In this document: positions 42,896 to 51,058 of the stretch, in pieces
Layout: every line of letters starts with the position of its first letter
Numbering within the stretch: position 1 is the first letter of the stretch
The notes under the pieces: model-generated
The model's database searches: none
Seen by the model: the letters and a program-made list of their open reading frames with translations, nothing else
Told to the model about the DNA's origin: nothing
Assembly: GCA_035517495.1 (NCBI GenBank)
Contig: DATIYT010000139.1
Location: 1-64,000 of the forward strand
Source of the DNA: DASZHJ01 sp035517495
Lineage (GTDB): Bacteria; Pseudomonadota; Alphaproteobacteria; ATCC43930; CGMCC-115725
Length of the DNA: 64,000 nucleotides
Reading direction: 5' to 3'
Position numbers and translations under genes: made by a program

Positions 42896-44047
42896 GTGTC
42901 CGTCGCCTTTCGTTTCGATCCCATAGAGCTGCCGCCGGAATGCGATGCGCTTCGCCGCGAGATTCGCACTTTCCTCGCCGAAGCGCGCGCGAGCGGGCTT
43001 TGGGCGCCGGCCGGCGATTTCGCCACCAGTCATTCCGCGGCCTTCAGCCGCGCCGTCGGCGAGCGCGGCTGGATTGGTATGACTTGGCCCAGGAAGTATG
43101 GCGGCCACGAGCGCTCGGCGCTCTATCGCTTCGTCGTGACGGAGGAAATGTTGGTGCAGGGGGCGCCGGTGGCTGCGCACTGGATCGGCGATCGCCAGAG
43201 CGGCCCGTTGCTGCTCCGCTTCGGCACCGAGCTACAGCGCCAGGAGTTCCTGCCGCGCATCGCCCGCGGCGAAATCTTTTTCTGCATCGGCATGAGCGAG
43301 CCCGATTCCGGATCCGATCTTGCTTCGATCCGCACCCGCGCGGAGCCGGTTGCCGGGGGCTATCGCGTGAACGGCCGCAAGGTCTGGACCAGCCATTCGC
43401 ACCGTTCGCACTTCATGATCGCCCTGTGCCGCACTTCGCCCGCGGACGACGACCGACATCAGGGGCTCTCGCAATTGCTGATCGACCTGAAGTCGCCGGG
43501 TATTTCGATCCGGCCGATCCGCAACCTCGCGGGCGACCTCGATTTCACCGAGATCACCTTCGATGATGTGTTCGTCCCCTCGGATCGGTTGATCGGAACC
43601 GAAGGCGGCGGCTGGAAGCAGGTCACCAGCGAACTCGCCTTCGAGCGCTCCGGTCCCGAGCGCTTCGTCAGCACCTTCCGCCTGCTGGTCGAGTTTCAGC
43701 GCCGCATCGGCGGTCATCCCGAGCCGCGCGCGCTCGAAGCGTTGGGGCGCTTCACCGCTCATCTCTGGACGCTCCGGCGCATGTCGCTCTCGATCGCCGG
43801 CATGCTGCAGAAGGGCGAGATGCCGAATCTCGAAGCCGCCGTGGTGAAGGATCTCGGCAACGCCTTTGAGCGCGAGATACCGGAGCTGGTGCGGCTGTTG
43901 GCCCCGCGCGGCCGTCGCGCCGGCGGCAACGATCGCTTTGAGGAGACGCTTGCCGAGGCGATCCTGCATGCGCCCTCCTTCACCTTGCGCGGTGGCACGC
44001 GCGAGATCCTTCGCGGCATCATCGCACGCGGGCTGGGGCTCCGGTGA
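42896..44047 (+). CDS. Acyl-CoA dehydrogenase subunit with N-terminal FAD-binding half
   Basis: A 383-residue enzyme with GTG start. The N-terminal and middle domains fit acyl-CoA dehydrogenases: YGGHERSALYRFVVTEEM, IGMSEPDSGSDLASIRTRAE, DVFVPSDRLIGTEGGGWKQV. The C-terminal LRGGTREILRGIIARGLGL lacks the catalytic Glu that precedes GT in the usual MCAD-type site, and the QFGxxIxxFQ segment is absent. It starts a rightward operon of acyl-CoA catabolism and overlaps the next gene by four bases. Confidence 0.92.
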   Translation: MSVAFRFDPIELPPECDALRREIRTFLAEARASGLWAPAGDFATSHSAAFSRAVGERGWIGMTWPRKYGGHERSALYRFVVTEEMLVQGAPVAAHWIGDRQSGPLLLRFGTELQRQEFLPRIARGEIFFCIGMSEPDSGSDLASIRTRAEPVAGGYRVNGRKVWTSHSHRSHFMIALCRTSPADDDRHQGLSQLLIDLKSPGISIRPIRNLAGDLDFTEITFDDVFVPSDRLIGTEGGGWKQVTSELAFERSGPERFVSTFRLLVEFQRRIGGHPEPRALEALGRFTAHLWTLRRMSLSIAGMLQKGEMPNLEAAVVKDLGNAFEREIPELVRLLAPRGRRAGGNDRFEETLAEAILHAPSFTLRGGTREILRGIIARGLGLR

Positions 44048-45078
44048 GCGAGACGCTGGTCTTCGACGCGGCCGACCGGTTGTTTGCCGACCTTGCGACG
44101 CCGGGCGTAGTGAATGCGGCCGAAGCGGGAATTTGGCCGGCGACGCTCTGGATTGCAGTTACCAACGCGGGATACCTCGACGCGCTTGGCGGCGACGTGA
44201 ACTTGGGTGGTCTTGAGGACGCCGCGGCCGTGCTGCGCGCGGCGGGGCGGCACGCGGCCCCGCTGCCGATCGCAGACACCATGCTGGCGCGATGGCTGCT
44301 GCGGCTGGCGCGTCTGGAGCCGCCCGAGGGATCGCTTGCGCTCGTCGTCGAAACCCCGGAGCTGAGGGTCGATCTCGCGCGGGCGCGCGAAGGCTGGCAT
44401 CTGGCTTGCGAGGTCAGTGCCGTGCCCTGGGTGCGGTTCGCCGAGGCATCGGTGTTTGTGCGCGGCGACCAGGTGGCGCTGGCGCAGCGCAGTGAGTTCG
44501 TCGCGGAAGACGGGCGCAATCTCGCGGGCGAACCCGCAGGCGCTATTTCGGTCGATCGCGATATTCCGGCGGCGGCGGTCGGCACCCTGCCGGCGGGAGC
44601 GAATGCGGTCACCGCGTTCCGCCTCGGCGCGCTGCTGCGGGCGGTGGAGATGGCGGGCGCTCTCGAAGCCGCGCTGCAGCTTGCCGTCACCTACGCCAAT
44701 GACCGCGTGCAATTCGGCCGCCCGATCGGAAAGTTCCAGGCAATCCAGCAGCAATTGGCGCTGGCGGCGGAGCAAGTGGCGGCCGCCGGTGTTGCCTCGG
44801 CGGCCGGAGTTGCCAGAGCGATCGACGGCGATCTCGCATTCGCAGCCGCCGCCGCGAAGCTCCGCGCCGGCGAGGCCGCGGGCAAGGTTGCGGACATCGT
44901 GCATCAGGTGCATGGCGCGATCGGCTTCACTCATGAACACCGACTGCATCACCTGACGCGGCGGCTCTGGTCGTGGCGCGACGAATTCGGCCACGAAGCC
45001 TATTGGGCGATGGAACTGGGCCGCCTCGCGGTGGCGCAAGGCGCCGACGGGCTCTGGCCCTTCCTCGCCGCACGCTGA
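44044..45078 (+). CDS. Acyl-CoA dehydrogenase-like protein, partner subunit
   Basis: A 344-residue protein with GTG start overlapping the stop of the preceding gene. The C-terminal half is acyl-CoA-dehydrogenase-like and has the YANDRVQFGRPIGKFQAIQQQLALAAEQ segment absent from its neighbour, while the N-terminal half is degenerate. Two adjacent genes with complementary motifs are typical of alpha2-beta2 acyl-CoA dehydrogenases of steroid, bile-acid or aryl-acyl degradation; the substrate is unproven. Confidence 0.88.
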   Translation: MSETLVFDAADRLFADLATPGVVNAAEAGIWPATLWIAVTNAGYLDALGGDVNLGGLEDAAAVLRAAGRHAAPLPIADTMLARWLLRLARLEPPEGSLALVVETPELRVDLARAREGWHLACEVSAVPWVRFAEASVFVRGDQVALAQRSEFVAEDGRNLAGEPAGAISVDRDIPAAAVGTLPAGANAVTAFRLGALLRAVEMAGALEAALQLAVTYANDRVQFGRPIGKFQAIQQQLALAAEQVAAAGVASAAGVARAIDGDLAFAAAAAKLRAGEAAGKVADIVHQVHGAIGFTHEHRLHHLTRRLWSWRDEFGHEAYWAMELGRLAVAQGADGLWPFLAAR

Positions 45079-45141
45079 GTTGAGATGCTGCATTTGGCGA
45101 GACACGTTGCGGTCGGTCAAACAAGCGATCTGGGAGATCGG

Positions 45142-45212
45142 GGGGATATAGGGGGATGGGGGGACGTTCGATATTTTCAATCTCCCCGATCCCCGGTCAT
45201 CCCCCTATCCCC
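45142..45212. repeat. G-rich/C-rich inverted repeat between the acyl-CoA genes
   Basis: GGGGATATAGGGGGATG (45142-45157 region) is followed after a 40-base loop by CATCCCCCTATCCCC (45198-45212); with a 2-base TA bulge this makes a 15-bp stem of GGGGATA/TATCCCC and GGGGGATG/CATCCCCC. The G-runs could also form a quadruplex on the plus strand. It lies in the 190-base gap between the second dehydrogenase and the acyl-CoA synthetase, so it may act on transcription or mRNA processing. Confidence 0.55.
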
Positions 45213-45268
45213 TTCAAAGGAGCCCTGGTCGGCGGGATTGGACCATACGCAAACTCGGGTAAGCGGTA

Positions 45269-47431
45269 ATGCCTGAGCGCGATCTGACGCCCTTCTTTCG
45301 CCCGGCGGCGGTCGCGGTGATCGGCGCCTCGGCGGACCCGAACCACATTCGCGGCCGCATCCTGACGCAGCTCGTGAAATCGCAATATCCCGGTCGCATC
45401 ACCCCCGTGCATCCCCGCGGCGGCGAGATGCTGGGACTTCCGGTTTGCACATCGATCGCCGCGGCGGACGCGCCCGTCGATCTCGCGCTGATCGCGATCC
45501 CCGCCGATGCGGTGGCGGGCGTGCTTGAGGAATGCGCCGCCGCCGGGGTGCGCGCGGCCTATATCTTCAGCTCGGGCTTCGCCGAGGAAGGCCGCGACAA
45601 GCAAGCGCTGCAGCAGCGCATCCGTGAAATCTCGGAGCGGACCCAAATGATCATCGGCGGCCCGAACGCCGTCGGATTCATGAATGTGAGCTTGCCGCTG
45701 GTTGCGAGCTTTACTCCGGCGGTTGATTTCGCGGCGCTGCCGGCTCTGCGCGCGGCGAAGGCGCCGCGTCGCATCGCCGTCGTGTCGCAGAGCGGCGGCC
45801 TCGCCTTCGCGTTCTTCAACCGCGGCGTCAAGCGGCGATTGCCCTTCAGCTATGTCGTCAACACCGGCAATGAAGCGGCGCTCGACCTCGTGGACATCGG
45901 CGAGTTTCTCTTGAGCGACGCCGGCACGGGCGTGGTGCTCATGTTCATCGAGCAGATTCGCCGCGGGTCCGCTTTCATGGCACTCGCCGAACGCGCGCTT
46001 CGGCTGGGCAAACCCTTGATCGTCGCGAAGATCGGCCGCTCCGCCGCCGCGCGCCGTGCCGCCATCTCGCATACCGCCAGCATGACTGGCACAGATGCCG
46101 CCTACGAGGCCGTGTTCCGACGCTACGGCGTGATCCGCGGCGAGGATCAAGACGACATGCTCGACATCGCGGCGGCGGCGGTGCTGGCGCCTGAGCCGGA
46201 GGGGCGCCGCGTCGGCGTCGTCACCATATCGGGCGGGGTTGGCGGCTGGCTCGCGGACACGCTCGAAGCGCACGGCCTTGTGGTTCCGGAATTCAGCAGG
46301 GGTTTGCAGGCTCGCATTCGCACGTTCCTGCCGAGCTTCGGCGCCGCCGGCAATCCCATCGACATCACGGGGCAGGCGATCGGCAGGGACTATCGCCTGC
46401 GGTCGGTCGAGACCCTCGAGAATTCCGACGAGGTGGACGCGATCGTGGTCGGCAACTCCTTGGCCGCAGACAGCCGGCTTGCCGTGGAGAAAGCGGCGTT
46501 GGCGGAGATCGCGGCGCGCAGCCGCAAGCCGATCCTGTTCTACAGCTACCCGCTCCCTTCCGAAGCGGCGCAGAGCGACCTTGAGGAGATCGGCATCCCC
46601 CTCTACACGGGCATTCGCGGCGTGGCGCGCGCGCTGTCGCTGCTGGCGGAGCGGAGCGAGGCAAAGGCGGCGCTGCTGCGGTCGATGCCCGATGCTTCCG
46701 CGGCGTGTCCGGAGCGAGCGGCCGCGGCACGCTTGCTCGATCAGGCAGGACCGACGCTCACCGAAGCGGAGGCGCTCGGGGTGCTGCAGCTCTACGGAGT
46801 TCCGGTGCCGCGACATCGCCTGGTGCAGAGCGCCGCCGCGGCGGTCGACGCGGCGCGCGAGATCGGCTTTCCCGTTGTCCTCAAGGTGCAATCGCCGGAA
46901 ATTCCGCATAAGAGCGATGCAGGCGCCGTGGCGCTTGGGCTGCGCAGCGAGACCGCAGTCGCAGAGGCGTACGATGCCGTGCTCGCCGGCGCTCGTCGCG
47001 CGGCGCCGGCTGCGCGGATCGCCGGCGTGCTGGTCGAAGCGATGGCAAAGCCGGGCCTCGAGCTTATCCTCGGTGTCGGCGAGGACGAGACCTTTGGTTC
47101 GCTACTGCTGCTGGGCCGCGGCGGGATCGAGGTCGAGGCGCTCGGTGACCGAACAATGACACCGCTTCCGGTCGATCTCACGGCGGCGGAGTGGCTCGTG
47201 GAGCATTTCGATCGCGGGTGCCTGCTCGCGGCGCACCGCGGCCGTCCCGCGCGCGACCGCCGCGCGCTTGTTGCACTGATGCTCGCGCTCGGCCGGCTGG
47301 CGCGCGACTTTGGAGGCCGGCTTACAGAGATCGATCTCAATCCGGTGATCCTCGGCGCCGAGGGCGAGGGGCTTTTGGTGGTGGATGCGCTGATGGTTCA
47401 GCGGCAACCGACGAATGGAGGCATGCGATGA
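45269..47431 (+). CDS. NDP-forming acyl-CoA synthetase (acetate-CoA ligase family)
   Basis: A 720-residue enzyme that makes acyl-CoA from an acid, CoA and ATP. Domains in order: CoA-binding (VAVIGASADPNHIRGRILTQL, 1-130), ligase-CoA with the phosphorylated His in AAISHTASMTGTD (about 265-285), and a C-terminal ATP-grasp domain (about 490-715) with VVLKVQSPEIPHKSDAGAV and LVEAMAKPGLELILGV. Length and order fit the alpha-beta fusion type. It activates the acid for the dehydrogenases and enoyl-CoA hydratase of this operon. Its stop overlaps the hydratase start (ATGA). Confidence 0.93.
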   Translation: MPERDLTPFFRPAAVAVIGASADPNHIRGRILTQLVKSQYPGRITPVHPRGGEMLGLPVCTSIAAADAPVDLALIAIPADAVAGVLEECAAAGVRAAYIFSSGFAEEGRDKQALQQRIREISERTQMIIGGPNAVGFMNVSLPLVASFTPAVDFAALPALRAAKAPRRIAVVSQSGGLAFAFFNRGVKRRLPFSYVVNTGNEAALDLVDIGEFLLSDAGTGVVLMFIEQIRRGSAFMALAERALRLGKPLIVAKIGRSAAARRAAISHTASMTGTDAAYEAVFRRYGVIRGEDQDDMLDIAAAAVLAPEPEGRRVGVVTISGGVGGWLADTLEAHGLVVPEFSRGLQARIRTFLPSFGAAGNPIDITGQAIGRDYRLRSVETLENSDEVDAIVVGNSLAADSRLAVEKAALAEIAARSRKPILFYSYPLPSEAAQSDLEEIGIPLYTGIRGVARALSLLAERSEAKAALLRSMPDASAACPERAAAARLLDQAGPTLTEAEALGVLQLYGVPVPRHRLVQSAAAAVDAAREIGFPVVLKVQSPEIPHKSDAGAVALGLRSETAVAEAYDAVLAGARRAAPAARIAGVLVEAMAKPGLELILGVGEDETFGSLLLLGRGGIEVEALGDRTMTPLPVDLTAAEWLVEHFDRGCLLAAHRGRPARDRRALVALMLALGRLARDFGGRLTEIDLNPVILGAEGEGLLVVDALMVQRQPTNGGMR

Positions 47432-48216
47432 CCGAAACGATTCGCTTCGAGATCGAGGGCGCGATTGCCACCATCACCCTCAATCGCCCCGAGCGCATGA
47501 ATGCTTTCACATGGGAGATGATCGACGCCTGGGCCGCGGCGCTGGACGCCTGCGGCAGGAACGACGCGGTCTCGGTGGTGATCGTCACCGGCGCCGGCAA
47601 GGCGTTTTGCAGCGGTGGTGACATCGCGGAGATGCAGCGCCGGCATGAGCACACCCCCTGGGACCGCAAGCGCGAGCTGCAGGCCCATGTGCACAAGATT
47701 CCGCTGGCGCTGCAAGCGCTCGACAAGCCCGTGATCACCGCGATCAACGGCGCCGCGACCGGGGCGGGGATGGACTTGGCGCTGATGTCGGACCTGCGCA
47801 TTGCCGCCGAAAGCGCGCGGCTAGGCGAGACCTATGTGCGGGTTGGCCTGGTTCCCGGCGCTGGCGGCGCGTGGTTCCTGCCGCGCCTTGTCGGCACCGC
47901 CAAGGCGTTGGAGCTGTTCTGGACCGGCGACATCATTGACGCGCGGGAGGCGGAGCGTATCGGCCTCGTCAACAAGGTGGTGCCCGATGCCGAGCTGATG
48001 ACTGCGACGCGGGCGCTCGCCGAGAAGATCGCGCGGGGGCCGCAGCTCTCGGTGCGGTTCATCAAACGTGCGGTCTATGCGGGTTTGCAAAGCGACTTGC
48101 GCGGCGCGCTCGACATGATCTCCTCGCACTACGCGGTCGCATCCAGCTCCGCCGATCACCGCGAAGCCGTCGCGGCTTATCTCGAGAAGCGCAAGCCGAA
48201 TTTTACGGGGAGATGA
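47428..48216 (+). CDS. Enoyl-CoA hydratase/isomerase family protein
   Basis: A 262-residue crotonase: ATITLNRPERMNAFTWEMIDAW, oxyanion-hole strand VIVTGAGKAFCSGGDIAEM, and active-site region INGAATGAGMDLALMSDLRIAAESARLG with VRVGLVPGAGGAWFLPRLVGTAKALELFWTGD. The first acidic residue of hydratases is Val-Gly here (RVGLVPGAG), while PGAGG is retained, so hydratase or a related crotonase activity is possible. The ATG overlaps the synthetase stop and a GGAG site is close. It completes the acyl-CoA operon. Confidence 0.93.
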   Translation: MTETIRFEIEGAIATITLNRPERMNAFTWEMIDAWAAALDACGRNDAVSVVIVTGAGKAFCSGGDIAEMQRRHEHTPWDRKRELQAHVHKIPLALQALDKPVITAINGAATGAGMDLALMSDLRIAAESARLGETYVRVGLVPGAGGAWFLPRLVGTAKALELFWTGDIIDAREAERIGLVNKVVPDAELMTATRALAEKIARGPQLSVRFIKRAVYAGLQSDLRGALDMISSHYAVASSSADHREAVAAYLEKRKPNFTGR

Positions 48217-48236
48217 CGAGGGGAAAACGCATCAAA

Positions 48237-48259
48237 GCGAGTTCGCGTCTCGCCTTTTT
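48237..48259 (+). terminator. Likely Rho-independent terminator of the acyl-CoA operon
   Basis: GCGAG (48237-48241), a 7-base loop and CTCGC (48249-48253) form a short stem followed by CTTTTT at 48254-48259, 21 bases after the hydratase stop. Confidence 0.55.
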
Positions 48260-48369
48260 GAGGGGATTCGAGGAATTGGAAACTCTCCCTTCACCCGAAC
48301 TTTGATATAGCGGGCGCCAACTCTACCGCGGCCGAGATCGCTAAAATGCGATCGAGTTGGAGAGCGTTC

Positions 48370-48759
48370 ATGACACGTGGCGTCATTATCCTGTTGTGCA
48401 TCGTTGGCGGGCTCGTCGTCGTGAGTGTGACGAGCCTGGTGGTCGGCCTTGGCACCGGCAACTTGAAGCTCAGCAACGTGATACCACCCGGCGCCGCCAG
48501 CACCCCGGAATTTCGCGCGAAACTCGTGGAGAGCAGCAGGAAGTCCTGTCTCAAGAATGCGGCGTCGCTCATGCCCGGCGCCAATGGGAGGCAGGCCGAT
48601 GTCTATTGCGATTGCTTTTCGAAGGGCGTCGCCGACTCGCTGACCGAGGACAATCTGCGATACATGATGGATCACCTCGGCAGCATGCCACCCGACGTTA
48701 CGCCGAAGCTGAAGTCACTGACCAGCCAGTGCCGCAGCGCTGCGCTTGCCAAGTCATAG
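48370..48759 (+). CDS. Small membrane-anchored protein with CDCF motif (tandem copy 1)
   Basis: A 129-residue protein. Residues 4-30 (GVIILLCIVGGLVVVSVTSLVVG) form one N-terminal membrane anchor, followed by a periplasmic or cytosolic part LGTGNLKLSNVIPPGAASTPEFRAKLVESSRKSCLKN... and the motif VYCDCFSKGVADSLTEDNLRYMMDHLGSMPPD, then a late Cys (TSQCRSAAL). The Cys set could bind a metal or form disulphides. It is a close paralogue of the next gene. A ribosome binding site (GGAG) precedes the ATG. Confidence 0.8.
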   Translation: MTRGVIILLCIVGGLVVVSVTSLVVGLGTGNLKLSNVIPPGAASTPEFRAKLVESSRKSCLKNAASLMPGANGRQADVYCDCFSKGVADSLTEDNLRYMMDHLGSMPPDVTPKLKSLTSQCRSAALAKS

Positions 48760-48838
48760 CGCCGTCTCAATGGCGCCGGATCGACGTTTGGAGGCATAAT
48801 CGCCGGCGCGGAGAAGCTCAGGCGAGAAGGGGGATACC

Positions 48839-49225
48839 ATGTCGCGCGGCGCCGTCATCCTGCTCTCGATCATAGGCGGTCTGATCATCATTGGTCTCGC
48901 GGCGCTGGGGGTCGGCTTCGGGACGGGAAACTTCAAGCTCAGCAATCTGCTGCCAAGCGGCTCCACCAACTCGCCGCAATTCCGCGCCGATTTTGTCGAC
49001 AGCAGCAAGAAATCCTGCATCAAGGCGGCAACGGAGCGCGCGCCAACCTTGGGCGCGCAGAAGATCGAAGCTTATTGCGACTGTTTTTCGTCCGGTGCTG
49101 TCGATCTGCTGACGGAGGACGACGTGCGATACATGCTCGATCACATGGGCGGCACGCCGCCCAACCTGGAACAAAGATTGGAGCCGGTCGTTGCGCGGTG
49201 CCGTACCGTGGCGCTCGGGAACTAG
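48839..49225 (+). CDS. Small membrane-anchored protein with CDCF motif (tandem copy 2)
   Basis: A 128-residue paralogue of the preceding protein sharing GAVILLSIIGGLIII at the anchor, GTGNFKLSNLLPSGS, SSKKSCIKA, AYCDCFSSGAVDLLTEDDVRYMLDHMGGTPPN and the late Cys in VARCRTVAL. The pair are 79 bases apart. GAGAAGGGGG upstream serves as ribosome binding site. The family's role is unknown. Conservation of the four Cys and the SLTED/LLTED helix between copies argues for a functional metal or redox site. Confidence 0.8.
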   Translation: MSRGAVILLSIIGGLIIIGLAALGVGFGTGNFKLSNLLPSGSTNSPQFRADFVDSSKKSCIKAATERAPTLGAQKIEAYCDCFSSGAVDLLTEDDVRYMLDHMGGTPPNLEQRLEPVVARCRTVALGN

Positions 49226-49255
49226 CGTAAAAGCTTGGCGATCGCGAGGGGCATC

Positions 49256-51049
49256 ATGACCCATGAGAGAAAGACGGAGCGGGCAGCGATAGACCAGCCG
49301 CTACTTCCCAATGCAGTCGAGGATGGCTGGGGCAGCGACCGCATCGCGCGGCTGCTCAGCCGCTTCGATCTTCCCTATATCTGCCTCAATCCCGGCGCCA
49401 GCTATCGCGGGCTGCACGACAGCCTGGTCAATCTGCTGGGCAATCGCGCGCCGCAGATGCTGCTGTGTCTGCATGAGGAGAGCGCGGTCGCGATTGCGCA
49501 GGGCTATGCCAAGGTGACGGGGAAGCCGCTCGCCGTGGCGCTCCACAGCAATGTCGGACTGATGCACGGCACCATGGCGATATTCAACGCCTGGTGCGAC
49601 CGCGTGCCGATGCTGATCTTGGGTGCGACCGGGCCGGTCGATGCGGTGAAGCGCCGGCCCTGGATCGACTGGATTCACACGGCGCGCGACCAGGCGGCGA
49701 TCGTGCGGCCCTACGTGAAGTGGGACGACCAGCCGGCCTCGATCCCCGCCGCCGAAGAATCTTTGCTGCGCGCCATGCAGATCGCGACATCGGCGCCGCG
49801 TGCGCCGGTCTATGTGGTGCTCGACAGCGCGCTGCAGGAGATGCCGTATCGCACCGATACGCCGCTGCCCGATGTCGCCCGCTTCGCTCCGGTGCCGGCG
49901 CCGGTGCCTGATCCCGCCGCCATCGCTGAAGCGGCGAAGCGCCTCGCCGCCGCACGCCAACCCGCTATCCTGATCGGCCGCGCCACGCGCGATGAGGCGG
50001 CATGGCGCGAGCGCGTGAAACTTGCCGAGCGTCTCGCGGCGCTGGTGGTGACGGACCTCAAAGCGGGCGCGGCGTTTCCGACCGATCATCCGCTGCACGC
50101 AGGCCCGCCCGGCGGTTTCCTGCGGCCCGAGGTGGCGGAACGGCTCAAAACGGCGGACGCTATCCTCGCGCTCGACTGGATCGATCTCGCGGGAACGCTC
50201 AACACGGTCTGGCCGGGCGGAACATGTCCAGCCTTCGTCATCAACGCGACGCTCGATCACCAGCTTCACAATGGCTGGAGCTTCGATCATTTCGGCCTGC
50301 CGCCGACCGATATCCGCCTCGCCGCCGAGCCGGACGCGGTGGTGGCGGCGCTTGTGTCGGCTCTGCCGGCGGGACGTCGGGAGCTTCCGGCGTCGACGCC
50401 GGCGCGCGCTGCGGCCGTGCCGGCGAGCGGCGTGATCACCATCGCAGCGCTTGCCGCGCGCTTGCAGGAAGCAACCCGGGGCGAGAAGGTCTCGCTGTTG
50501 CATCTGCCTCTGGGATGGGACGGCGGCTATTGGCATTTCCGCCATCCGCTCGACTACATCGGCGGCGACGGCGGCGCCGGAATTGGGGCCGGACCCGGCA
50601 TCGCCGTGGGTGCGGCACTGGCGCTCGAAGGCAGCGGTCGCCTTCCGATCGCGATCACCGGGGACGGCGATTTCCTCATGAGCTCGACCGCGCTCTGGAC
50701 AGCCGTTCACTACAAGGTTCCGCTGATGGTCGTCGTCGCCAACAACCGTTCCTTCTTCAATGATGAGCTGCATCAGGAGCGGATGGCGCGCCAGCGCAAT
50801 CGCCCGGTCGAGAACCGCTGGGTCGGCCAGCGCATCGCCGAGCCCGCGCCCGATCTCGCGCAAATGGCCCGAGCGCAAGGCGCTATCGGCATCGGCCCGG
50901 TCGAGGACGCCGCCGATCTTGCAGCGGCACTCCAGGACGGCGTGCGCGCGCTCAGGAACGGCGCCGTCGTCGTGATCGATGTGCACGTGGCACCGGGCTA
51001 CGCGCCCGGCGCCGCCATGACGCGCGAGGGCGGGAAGGGGGCGGCGTAA
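49256..51049 (+). CDS. Thiamine-diphosphate-dependent enzyme (acetolactate synthase/benzoylformate decarboxylase family)
   Basis: A 597-residue enzyme. The N-terminal Pyr domain has the activating Glu in LCLHEESAVAIAQGYAKVTG, a central domain follows at about residues 200-340, and the C-terminal PP domain has the ThDP motif GDGDFLMSSTALWTAVHYKVPLMVVVANN. It is a cytoplasmic ThDP enzyme that could decarboxylate a 2-keto acid or carboligate it; the substrate cannot be fixed. The ATG at 49256 with GAGGGG is preferred over TTG at 49235. It follows the CDCF tandem by 30 bases and is convergent with the molybdenum hydroxylase. Confidence 0.92.
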   Translation: MTHERKTERAAIDQPLLPNAVEDGWGSDRIARLLSRFDLPYICLNPGASYRGLHDSLVNLLGNRAPQMLLCLHEESAVAIAQGYAKVTGKPLAVALHSNVGLMHGTMAIFNAWCDRVPMLILGATGPVDAVKRRPWIDWIHTARDQAAIVRPYVKWDDQPASIPAAEESLLRAMQIATSAPRAPVYVVLDSALQEMPYRTDTPLPDVARFAPVPAPVPDPAAIAEAAKRLAAARQPAILIGRATRDEAAWRERVKLAERLAALVVTDLKAGAAFPTDHPLHAGPPGGFLRPEVAERLKTADAILALDWIDLAGTLNTVWPGGTCPAFVINATLDHQLHNGWSFDHFGLPPTDIRLAAEPDAVVAALVSALPAGRRELPASTPARAAAVPASGVITIAALAARLQEATRGEKVSLLHLPLGWDGGYWHFRHPLDYIGGDGGAGIGAGPGIAVGAALALEGSGRLPIAITGDGDFLMSSTALWTAVHYKVPLMVVVANNRSFFNDELHQERMARQRNRPVENRWVGQRIAEPAPDLAQMARAQGAIGIGPVEDAADLAAALQDGVRALRNGAVVVIDVHVAPGYAPGAAMTREGGKGAA

Positions 51050-51058
51050 TAAGGCCCG

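Noticed and set aside
45197..46909. 570-codon frame antisense to the acyl-CoA synthetase
   Set aside because: Shadow frame, biased composition, no start signal; sense gene is certain.
49301..50986. 561-codon frame antisense to the ThDP enzyme
   Set aside because: Arg-rich shadow; the sense strand has GDG-NN ThDP motif.
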